This document shows, piece by piece, positions 1 to 6,277 of a stretch of DNA of 10,156 nt. Source of the DNA: Caryophanales bacterium (GTDB taxonomy: Bacteria; Bacillota_I; Bacilli_A; RFN20; CAG-288); assembly GCA_021621525.1 (NCBI GenBank), contig JAJVUU010000060.1:1-10156 (forward strand). Reading direction: 5' to 3'. The notes beneath the pieces are model-generated. The model was not told the DNA's origin. It ran no database searches and saw nothing but the letters and a program-made list of their open reading frames with translations. Position numbers and translations under genes: made by a program. Each line of letters starts with the position of its first letter. The first letter of the stretch is position 1.

Positions 1-71
1 AAACACGGGTATATTCTTGCGATTGCCATACATTTTTTCTATTTTAACTATTATATATTTATATTTTCTTG

Positions 72-84
72 TAAAATAGTTTAT
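72..84 (+). promoter_or_regulatory. Candidate -10 box for a leaderless ATPase mRNA
   Basis: TAAAAT at 72-77 lies only seven bases before the ATG at 85. A start site at normal distance from this box would fall on or next to the ATG. There is no purine-rich Shine-Dalgarno in the AT-rich bases upstream, and no clear -35 box around 49-54. I infer a leaderless transcript. A promoter further upstream cannot be excluded because only 84 bases precede the gene here. Confidence 0.4.
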
Positions 85-2925
85 ATGCCAATCAATCCAA
101 TCAAAGATATTTTTAAATCAAAAAAGAAAAAGACAGAAGAAAAAGTCAAAGAAGAACCTTCCGTCGAAGAAGAAGAGTCCAAAGAGGAAGAAAAGGATAT
201 CAAAACCAGCGAGCAAAACAAACAGCACGCAAACGTCGTTCCTTCTTTGGATAGCAGGAAGCTTCCTTTGGACACCATCCGCTATACTCCTGACCTGAGC
301 CAAGGTCTCAGTGACGAACAGGTCAATCAGAGAATCAACAACAATCTTACCAACAGGAACAATTCGGCAACCAGCAAATCCGTGTGGCGCATCATCTATG
401 AAAACGTCGTCACGTATTTCAACATGCTGCTTCTTGCCATCGCAGCCGTCTTGATCGTCTTTGGCCAGTACGGTCAGCTGACCTTCCTTTTCATCGCCGT
501 TTTGAATACCCTCATCGGTATCTTCCAGGAAATCAAGGCCAAGCATACCATCGAAAAACTGAGGCTTGTCACCTCTTCCAATTTCGAAGCCATGAGAAAC
601 GGCCAGAAGATCGTCGTCACGACCGAAGAGCTCGTCCTTGACGATGTCTATTTCATCAAAATCGGTGATCAGATTCCGACCGATTCCATCCTGAAGGAAG
701 GAAAGATCGAAGTCAATGAATCCCTTTTGACCGGTGAATCCCTGCCGATTTCCAAAATGCCTGGTGACAAGATTTACGCAGGTTCCTTCGTCGTCTCCGG
801 TTCAGCCACCCTGCAAGCTGACCTCGTCGGAGAATACAACTATATCTCCGGTATCCAGGCCAAGGCCAAGGAAGTCAGCAAACCGAAATCGGAACTCGTC
901 CGTTCCCTCAATGCCGTCATCAAGATCATCGGCATCATCATCATTCCTCTCGGAGGACTGACCTTCTGGACACAATGGCTGAATTACAGCCACGCCACGG
1001 TCGGAGCTTCTGCCTGGGACATCGCCACAAATGCTGTCAAGGCCATGGCCGCAAGTATGATCGGTATGATTCCTTCCGGCATGTACCTCCTCACTTCCAT
1101 CGCCCTTGCCGGTTCTGTCATCTCCCTGTCCAGGCAGAACGCCCTTGTGCAGGACCTCTATTCCGTCGAAATGCTCGCCCGCGTCAACGTCCTTTGTCTC
1201 GATAAGACAGGAACACTGACGGATGGAACCATGCGTGTCGATGAAATCCTGATGGTCGACAGCTCCTATGAGCTTGACAAACTCGTCGGCTCCTATCTCA
1301 ACGCCTTCTCCGATTCCAACCAGACTTCCATCGCCCTCTCTCAAAGATTCCCGCTAAGAAAAGATTACAAAGTCATCGATTCGATTCCCTTCTCCAGCGC
1401 AAGAAAGTATTCTGCCGTCGAATTCAACAAGATGGGCACTTTCATCCTCGGTGCTCCGGAATACGTCTTCAAAGGCAGGGACAAGACCCTGACCGACTAT
1501 ATCGCCAAGAAGCAGGTTTCCGGATATCGTGTCGTCATGATCTGCCACAGCGACAACTCCATCGTCAATGGTGAAATCAAAGACAAATTCAAGCCGATTG
1601 CCGTCTTCACATTGGAAGACCATATCCGCGATGAGGCTCCGAGCACCATCGAATGGTTCATCAACAATGGTGTCAATATCAAAATCATCTCCGGCGACAA
1701 CCCGCTCACCGCAAGTGAAATCGCAGGAAAATGCAAAGTTCCAAATTATCAGAAATGCATATCCCTGGAAGGTCTCAATGAGACCCAGGTCAGAGATATC
1801 GTCAACAGTTATACGGTCTTCGGCCGTGTCTCTCCGGAACAGAAGGCCATCATCGTCGATGAGCTGAAGAAGCGAGGCAAGACCGTCGGTATGACCGGAG
1901 ACGGCGTCAACGACATCCTTGCCATGAAGACCTCCGATTGTTCCATCGCCATGGCCAATGGTTCCAGCGCTGCCAGAAATGCAGCCAACCTCGTCCTTCT
2001 CGACTCCAATTTCGCATCCATGCCGGCTGCCGTCAAGGAAGGAAGACGTGCCATCAACAACGTTCAACGTTCTTCTGCCCTTTACCTGATGAAGACGATT
2101 TTCACGATTCTGTTCACCATCGTCGTCCTTGTCACCTATGTCAACAAAGGTAACGGCATCAAGTATCCTTTCGATCCGAACAACCTCCTCATCACCGAGA
2201 TGGTCTGCATCGGCTTCGTCTCCCTCTTCCTTTCCATCCAACAGAACGATGCCCAGATCAAAGGTAAGTTCCTCACCAACACGTTCATCAGAGCCATACC
2301 TGCCGCAACATGTCTTGTGCTTGCCATCGGCATAAACTACATCCTTCGATATGTCGGCAACTTCTTCGACTTCGAAATCAGCGCAGACGGCATCCTCAAC
2401 GCCCATGACGAGCTTGCCTTCCGTACGCTCAACTCCCTATCCATGACCTTCGTCGCCTTAGGTGTGGCATATAACTGCTGTCTTCCTGTGTTCCCGCTGT
2501 CTGACAAGCAGAACCGCTATCGTTTCATCGGTTTCTGCATCACCATCTGCTTCGTCCTCATCGGTGTCTTCGGATTCGGAAACATCCCTGCCACAAGCAG
2601 TGACTACAGTTCCCTGTGCCAACAGCTAGCCGGTATCGATTATCACTACCTCAACAAGACGATGTGGCTTCTGCTCATCATCTACCTGACTGGCTTCTCT
2701 TCCCTTCTTTCCGTCCTGGTCAGGCTTGCTGAAAGCTCCCTGCATCTTGCAAAAGCAAATACGCTTCTTGTACCAAATCCGGAAAAAGAAAAAAAGCTGC
2801 CTGAAATACTACAAGAGATTCCTTCCGATACTTCGACCATCGAAGAGAAAAAGGAAGATGCCAAGAAGGAAAAAGCTACCAAGAACAAAGAAGCCAAGGA
2901 AAAAGCAGCTGATCCTTCCAAATAA
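85..2925 (+). CDS. Cation-transporting P-type ATPase (HAD-IC family, CtpE-like)
   Basis: This is a 946-residue membrane pump that couples ATP hydrolysis to cation movement. Motifs seen in order: TGES (216-219, actuator domain), membrane-buried PSGM (330-333), DKTGTLT (373-379, phosphorylated Asp373), KYSAVE (441-446, nucleotide domain), SGDNP (536-540) and TGDGVND (604-610, phosphorylation domain). There are membrane pairs near 110-147 and 278-348 and several helices after 670. The stretch LVQDLYSVEMLARVNVLCLDKTGT resembles the CtpE-type group, some of which are linked to calcium; no substrate can be read from sequence. P2-type calcium pumps carry a Glu in PEGL, but here it is Ser331. Both ends are unusually charged: Lys/Glu-rich residues 11-40 and a Lys/Glu/Ala-rich tail from about 890, giving a protein longer than a typical CtpE. 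ATG at 85 is the first start in the frame. Monocistronic, with a terminator right after it. Confidence 0.9.
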   Translation: MPINPIKDIFKSKKKKTEEKVKEEPSVEEEESKEEEKDIKTSEQNKQHANVVPSLDSRKLPLDTIRYTPDLSQGLSDEQVNQRINNNLTNRNNSATSKSVWRIIYENVVTYFNMLLLAIAAVLIVFGQYGQLTFLFIAVLNTLIGIFQEIKAKHTIEKLRLVTSSNFEAMRNGQKIVVTTEELVLDDVYFIKIGDQIPTDSILKEGKIEVNESLLTGESLPISKMPGDKIYAGSFVVSGSATLQADLVGEYNYISGIQAKAKEVSKPKSELVRSLNAVIKIIGIIIIPLGGLTFWTQWLNYSHATVGASAWDIATNAVKAMAASMIGMIPSGMYLLTSIALAGSVISLSRQNALVQDLYSVEMLARVNVLCLDKTGTLTDGTMRVDEILMVDSSYELDKLVGSYLNAFSDSNQTSIALSQRFPLRKDYKVIDSIPFSSARKYSAVEFNKMGTFILGAPEYVFKGRDKTLTDYIAKKQVSGYRVVMICHSDNSIVNGEIKDKFKPIAVFTLEDHIRDEAPSTIEWFINNGVNIKIISGDNPLTASEIAGKCKVPNYQKCISLEGLNETQVRDIVNSYTVFGRVSPEQKAIIVDELKKRGKTVGMTGDGVNDILAMKTSDCSIAMANGSSAARNAANLVLLDSNFASMPAAVKEGRRAINNVQRSSALYLMKTIFTILFTIVVLVTYVNKGNGIKYPFDPNNLLITEMVCIGFVSLFLSIQQNDAQIKGKFLTNTFIRAIPAATCLVLAIGINYILRYVGNFFDFEISADGILNAHDELAFRTLNSLSMTFVALGVAYNCCLPVFPLSDKQNRYRFIGFCITICFVLIGVFGFGNIPATSSDYSSLCQQLAGIDYHYLNKTMWLLLIIYLTGFSSLLSVLVRLAESSLHLAKANTLLVPNPEKEKKLPEILQEIPSDTSTIEEKKEDAKKEKATKNKEAKEKAADPSK

Positions 2926-2965
2926 ATACGACTCCTTTGTGCTTCCTTCTCGCTAAAACTGAATG

Positions 2966-3022
2966 AAAAAGGTGATTGACTGTCATCTGATCTTGTTGCC
3001 AAGATGGTCAATCACCTTTTTT
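2966..3022 (+). terminator. Rho-independent terminator of the P-type ATPase gene
   Basis: A perfect 15-base stem (2966-2980 with 3007-3021) ends in a run of six T at 3017-3022. The long loop can fold further, either by CATCT (2984-2988) with AGATG (3002-3006) or by ATCTT with AAGAT. The 5' arm begins with five A, so it may also work weakly on the other strand. It lies about 40 bases after the ATPase stop codon. Confidence 0.85.
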
Positions 3023-3029
3023 GATGGAC

Positions 3030-3086
3030 AATCGTTGCATCCGATTTGCAACGATTGATGGTTCGTTGCAAATCGACTGCAACGAA
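3030..3086. repeat. Compound hairpin made of four TGCAACGA words
   Basis: Four copies of TCGTTGCA/TGCAACGA in alternating orientation fill 57 bases (3032-3039, 3047-3054, 3063-3070, 3078-3085). They can fold in two exclusive ways. One is two tandem hairpins with 7-base loops: 3030-3039 with 3047-3056, and 3062-3070 with 3078-3086. The other is one long hairpin: 13 perfect pairs (3042-3054 with 3063-3075) extended through a 2x2 internal loop by eight more pairs (3032-3039 with 3078-3085). No T run follows, so it does not look like a simple terminator. No protein is encoded. Function unknown; it could be a REP-like element, an RNA-processing structure or a protein-binding site. Confidence 0.6.
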
Positions 3087-3553
3087 TACACAAGCAGGGT
3101 CATCCTATCCATACAAAACACCGATCGCTCATACGACCACCCATGAATCTGTCATCTGAGATCAAACGTATATCAAGAAAGAGATTGCTTTTTAATAAAA
3201 TCTATCCTCCAGCTGATTGGAGGCACTGTTTCCTATTCTGAATTTTATGAAATACAAATAGAGATATCTGACTGTTTTGGTTCGACGGCATTCCGATGAA
3301 AACGGAAGTTAACTCCTGTTTTCATCGGAGAATTTCAATATCCTTGAAAAATGCAATCTTCCCATCAACACCGGACTGATTCTGGATTGCACCGACAAAA
3401 TCAGACCGACCAGGGAAAACATATATACCATTCCAGCTGATATTCCGATCATCGACTTTATCCTTTCAGATATCCCAAGCGTCCTAAACAAGGCCATGAA
3501 GACGTTCAACTTCCTTTCATGAAATACATGGTTCGAAAAAAGTAAAAAAATAG
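3087..3553. other. Long intergenic stretch with hairpins and a possible gene remnant
   Basis: No convincing gene is present. Two hairpins are visible: CCTCCA (3206-3211) with TGGAGG (3218-3223), and a strong one pairing 3292-3303 with 3318-3329 over 12 bases, extended inside by GGA/TCC. Neither is followed by T on either strand. An open plus frame at 3313-3522 has no start codon near its beginning and no ribosome site, but uses the C-ending codons of neighbouring genes; it could be a broken gene remnant. The opposite strand at 3309-3509 is also open and would give a hydrophobic 66-residue peptide from a TTG start, with less native codon use. I recognise neither product. Confidence 0.35.
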
Positions 3554-3582
3554 TTGCAATCAGTTATGCATAGTAATATAAT
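3554..3582 (+). promoter_or_regulatory. Sigma-A type promoter of tRNA-Lys
   Basis: TTGCAA (3554-3559) and a perfect TATAAT (3577-3582) are separated by exactly 17 bases. Transcription would begin near 3589-3590, about a dozen bases before the mature tRNA 5' end. Confidence 0.85.
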
Positions 3583-3602
3583 TTACAAGCACGCAACGAA
3601 AT

Positions 3603-3678
3603 GGATCCTTAGCTCAGTTGGTAGAGCAACTGACTCTTAATCAGTGGGCCAAGGGTTCAAGTCCCTTAGGATCCACCA
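3603..3678 (+). tRNA. tRNA-Lys (anticodon CTT)
   Basis: A complete 76-base cloverleaf. The acceptor stem GGATCCT pairs with AGGATCC. The D arm GCTC/GAGC carries AGTTGGTA. The anticodon stem ACTGA/TCAGT encloses the loop CTCTTAA, giving anticodon CTT, which reads AAG lysine codons. The T arm AAGGG/CCCTT encloses TTCAAGT. The discriminator is A and the 3' CCA is encoded. It is a single-gene unit with its own promoter and terminator. I see no repeat of its 3' end that would suggest an integration site inside the window. Confidence 0.96.
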
Positions 3679-3690
3679 TTGTGCAAACAT

Positions 3691-3715
3691 TCCCGACCAT
3701 ATGGTCGGGATTTTT
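3691..3715 (+). terminator. Rho-independent terminator of tRNA-Lys
   Basis: A perfect 20-base palindrome (3691-3710; stem TCCCGACC/GGTCGGGA, loop ATAT) is followed by five T at 3711-3715. It begins 12 bases after the encoded CCA. Confidence 0.9.
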
Positions 3716-3741
3716 CATATATATAAAAAGTCAAGCCAAAT

Positions 3742-3788
3742 AAAAAAGTCGCCTGCATCCTAAGACATTATATAAAGATACAGACGAC
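3742..3788 (-). terminator. Terminator of the minus-strand DUF1538/P-II operon
   Basis: Read on the minus strand, GTCGTCTGTATC (3788-3777) pairs with GATGCAGGCGAC (3759-3748) using two G-U wobbles, followed by six T (3747-3742). On the plus strand the wobble positions become C-A mismatches, so the hairpin is strong only for minus-strand transcripts. This fits its place just after the stop codon at 3795. Confidence 0.8.
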
Positions 3789-3794
3789 CTTTTT

Positions 3795-4142
3795 TCAATC
3801 CTGTTTTTCTTCCTTCTTTTCTTCCTTGATGGCAGGAAGACCGACAGCATCATTGATCGGCAAGGATATGATGATACCCTGACCTTTGGTAGAAAGACCA
3901 GCGTCGTCATAGATCTGCTTCATGACCTTGTCCTTGATGGTCTTGGGAACGACGATGAAGACGACTTCCTTTTCCGGCTGGATGTTGATTCCATAGAATT
4001 TCGTCATATCCGGATTGGCTGTTCCTCTGGCAACAGAGATGGTACCTCCCGTGCTTCCTGCCTTCCAGGCAGCCGACATGACAAGGTCCGTGGTGCCCTT
4101 GTTGACGATGACGAGGACCAATTCATAAAGGTTATTTTGCAT
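3795..4142 (-). CDS. P-II-like signalling protein, second of the pair
   Basis: A 115-residue protein with the ferredoxin-like P-II pattern: first strand YELVLVIV (6-13), glycine-rich TGGTISVARGT (31-41) where the T-loop begins, third strand QPEKEVVFIV (55-64), a helix, then AGLSTKGQGIIISLP (81-95) in the place of the GlnB B-loop and last strand. The tail is Lys/Glu-rich. P-II proteins form trimers that sense small ligands, often nucleotides, and control transporters or enzymes by touching them. The classic GlnB uridylylation loop is not conserved, so a nitrogen role should not be assumed. The chosen ATG at 4142 follows a GGGAG site by about ten bases and overlaps the upstream gene by 11 bases. 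The frame runs open further upstream, but that part is only shadow of the neighbouring gene. Its partner is probably the DUF1538 membrane protein of the same operon. Confidence 0.8.
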   Translation of the reverse strand: MQNNLYELVLVIVNKGTTDLVMSAAWKAGSTGGTISVARGTANPDMTKFYGINIQPEKEVVFIVVPKTIKDKVMKQIYDDAGLSTKGQGIIISLPINDAVGLPAIKEEKKEEKQD

Positions 4143-4581
4143 TTTGTTCGTTCTCCCTGATTTCCTTGTTCTGATCGGATAAGAATTTATAGACCGAGAT
4201 TCCGCTGACGGAATCGATAGGGCAGGCAAAGGCGATACCTTTGGCTGCCGATGAGATTTTGAAACGTTCTTCGGCAATATGCTTGAGCTTCTCGACATAC
4301 TCGCTTCTTGTCACCGTGAAGATGATTTCCTTCTTCAGGTTGTCTGGTCCAAGGACACTGGCAATCTCTTCCGGCGGCTGGGAATGAGAATAGAAGACCA
4401 TGCTGAGGCTTGCTCCGGCATCGGCATAAGCCTTCGTATAATAAGCCGATTGATTTCGATTGACGATGGTAAAGAAGAGACAGAGAGGATAAACCTTTTC
4501 TCGCTGATCGAAGGGAAGGTGGTTCTCCGCCTTTTCCGTTTCGAGTTTTTCTTTTTTCTTTTCAAACAATTTGAACGCCAT
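4132..4581 (-). CDS. P-II-like protein, first of the pair
   Basis: 149 residues. A charged leader (about 1-30, Lys/Glu-rich) precedes a P-II-like fold: strand LCLFFTIV (33-40), helix NQSAYYTKAYADAGAS, a replaced T-loop region, strand KKEIIFTVTR (83-92), helix and KGIAFACPIDSVSGI (114-128), followed by a polar tail. It is clearly different from the next P-II-like gene, so this is an old pair, not a recent copy. It lacks the glycine-rich TGG element of its partner and may bind a different ligand or form mixed trimers. AGGGAGG lies about nine bases before the ATG, inside the end of the DUF1538 gene, with one base between that stop codon and this start. Translational coupling is likely. The family call is less secure than for its neighbour because only the strand pattern and the C-terminal motif are shared. 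Confidence 0.7.
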   Translation of the reverse strand: MAFKLFEKKKEKLETEKAENHLPFDQREKVYPLCLFFTIVNRNQSAYYTKAYADAGASLSMVFYSHSQPPEEIASVLGPDNLKKEIIFTVTRSEYVEKLKHIAEERFKISSAAKGIAFACPIDSVSGISVYKFLSDQNKEIRENEQNAK

Positions 4582-4582
4582 A

Positions 4583-6217
4583 TCAGTTGGCCTCCCTGGC
4601 TAGGTCATCCGGAAGATGGATGATCTGACTGTCATCAGGCTCTCTGATAGCCTTGAGAGCTTTCCTGTAATCGAGTTTCTCCTTGACGATGGTGGAGATA
4701 CCGATGACCTCGACAGCGATGATCGGCATGATGGACATAAGACCGACGACACCGAAACCATTCCTCATCATGTTGATGCCCAAATCATTGTCCTTATAGA
4801 TGATCTGGGTATAGCCGATGAACAGAGGAAGGAAGAAGCAGCTTGCCATCGTACCCGTGGCAACACCAGCAGCATCGATGGCAATACCGACAAAGATTTC
4901 AGGTGCAAAGAATGACAGGGCTATCGCCAATATGAAGAAAGGTATGACGAAATTCATGATATCGATGTTGAAGGTGACACGGATGGCATTCAAAGAGATA
5001 GCAGTGGCAATGGCGACACCAAGCGTGACATAGATGACTGCCTTGGAAACAGAGCCGCGGCTGACTTCATTGACGTTGTCGGCAAGAATCTTGACGGCAG
5101 GTTCAGCCAGCATGGATATGAAGCCTAAGATGGCACCGACAAGGACAAAAAGCCATAGATAATCCGTTCCCATGTTTCCAAACCATTTTCCGAAAGCATA
5201 GGCAAAAGGAATAAAACCTGATTCTGCACCTAAGAAGAAGAGAACCAATCCGACAAAGGTATAGCCAAAGCCGACATAGATGGAGACAAGCGCCTTTCCC
5301 TTAACCTTGGCAAACACATTGAAGATGACGAAGAAGGAAAGAATCGGAACCATGGAGATGGCAACATTCTGAAGGGAATTCAACGTCTCTTCCAGGAAAA
5401 GATGACCAAGTTCAGCATAGTTTTCAAGTTCCATGAAGGTGACGTTCTTCAACGCTTCCTGCGTCTTGGACATACCATCGACGACATCTCCGTTGACGCT
5501 GAACATCATATTCCTCATGATGACCATATAGATCATGACAAACAAGACCGTGCCAAGAGAACAGAGGCCGGAGAAGCCAAAGGAGGCATCCTCGGCTTTC
5601 TTTCCACCCATCGTATTTGCGACAGAGACGCCCAAGGCGATGATGAAGGGAACCGTCACGACACCGGTCGTGACACCGCCTGCATCAAAGACGATGGAAA
5701 AGATATTCTTGTCAGCAAAGCAACCGATGGTAAAGACAAGACCATAACCGATGGCAAGCCAGTATTTCAACGGCTTGTCGAAGGCAACCCTGAGGATTCC
5801 AATGGTGAGGAAGACACCGACACCGATGGCTGCAACGATGATAAGAGACCAGTCCTTGCCATTGCTTCCGCCCGTGCGTTCGGCAAGAACCGCAAGGTCA
5901 GGTTCGGCGATGGTGGCCAAGATACCGAGAAGGAAGGCAACAATCAAAAGAGCGACAAGCGTCTTTTTCTTCGTCAGCTTGTTTCCTACGACCTCACCGA
6001 TCTTTGCAACGGATTTCTCGGCACCGATGCTGAAAAGAGAGGTTCCGAGAATCAAAGGGACGATGGAAATCAAAAGTGCGACGATGATAGGACCGAATTT
6101 CGTCCCCTGGTTGAGTTCCAATCCAGGAATACAGAAATTGATGACAAGAAGCGCCAACACGATTGGGAGAATTGCAAAAGACGCTTCCTTGATGGCTTTG
6201 AAGAATTCTTTTCTCAT
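4583..6217 (-). CDS. DUF1538 family membrane transporter (two-repeat form)
   Basis: A 544-residue integral membrane protein with many hydrophobic segments. Two homologous halves are visible. Half one has GAE (65-67), AEP (104-106) and FDAGGVTTG (177-185). Half two has GAE (330-332), AEP (371-373) and IDAAGVATG (447-455). The spacing is nearly equal (39 versus 41, then 74 versus 77 residues). This is the DUF1538 signature. From memory, DUF1538 proteins UmpA and UmpB of a Halomonas were reported as a two-subunit Na+(Li+,K+)/H+ antiporter; the substrate here is unknown. The acidic residues in GAE, AEP and FDAGG are candidates for cation or proton handling. Start: AAAGGAG stands seven bases before the ATG at 6217; a TTG nine codons upstream in frame has no such site. 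The gene is followed at one base by the first P-II-like gene, which suggests regulation of the transporter by P-II proteins. Confidence 0.85.
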   Translation of the reverse strand: MRKEFFKAIKEASFAILPIVLALLVINFCIPGLELNQGTKFGPIIVALLISIVPLILGTSLFSIGAEKSVAKIGEVVGNKLTKKKTLVALLIVAFLLGILATIAEPDLAVLAERTGGSNGKDWSLIIVAAIGVGVFLTIGILRVAFDKPLKYWLAIGYGLVFTIGCFADKNIFSIVFDAGGVTTGVVTVPFIIALGVSVANTMGGKKAEDASFGFSGLCSLGTVLFVMIYMVIMRNMMFSVNGDVVDGMSKTQEALKNVTFMELENYAELGHLFLEETLNSLQNVAISMVPILSFFVIFNVFAKVKGKALVSIYVGFGYTFVGLVLFFLGAESGFIPFAYAFGKWFGNMGTDYLWLFVLVGAILGFISMLAEPAVKILADNVNEVSRGSVSKAVIYVTLGVAIATAISLNAIRVTFNIDIMNFVIPFFILAIALSFFAPEIFVGIAIDAAGVATGTMASCFFLPLFIGYTQIIYKDNDLGINMMRNGFGVVGLMSIMPIIAVEVIGISTIVKEKLDYRKALKAIREPDDSQIIHLPDDLAREAN

Positions 6218-6242
6218 TTTGTAACTCCTTTCCGAATGAAAC

Positions 6243-6270
6243 AAAAGGGGCCGTCAATGGCGGTCCCTTC
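6243..6270 (-). terminator. Weak hairpin between the first and second operon genes
   Basis: On the minus strand AAGGG-A-CCG (6269-6261) pairs with CGG-C-CCCTT (6253-6245) with one A-C mismatch and a 7-base loop, followed by TTTTG. It lies in the 60-base gap between the DUF1189-like gene and the ribosome site of the DUF1538 gene. It may act as a partial terminator or an RNA-processing site, lowering expression of the downstream genes. Confidence 0.4.
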
Positions 6271-6277
6271 AACGATT

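Noticed and set aside
802..1344. A 180-codon minus-strand frame inside the P-type ATPase gene
   Set aside because: Same cause: the antisense of C-ending codons; no supporting start site or domain.
1354..2406. A 350-codon minus-strand frame inside the P-type ATPase gene
   Set aside because: It is a mirror frame of a gene with complete conserved motifs; the product is Asp/Gly/Val-rich with no recognisable domain and no ribosome site.
3143..3241. A 32-codon frame starting with ATG in the spacer (basic peptide)
   Set aside because: No ribosome site, no family likeness, and too short to support.
3603..3715. Possible integration site at the 3' end of tRNA-Lys
   Set aside because: No second copy of the tRNA 3' end and no integrase or phage gene were seen in the window.
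4143..4298. N-terminal extension of the second P-II-like protein to 167 residues
   Set aside because: The extra part lies wholly within the preceding P-II-like gene, is Ser/Arg-rich, and lacks the ribosome site that the ATG at 4142 has.
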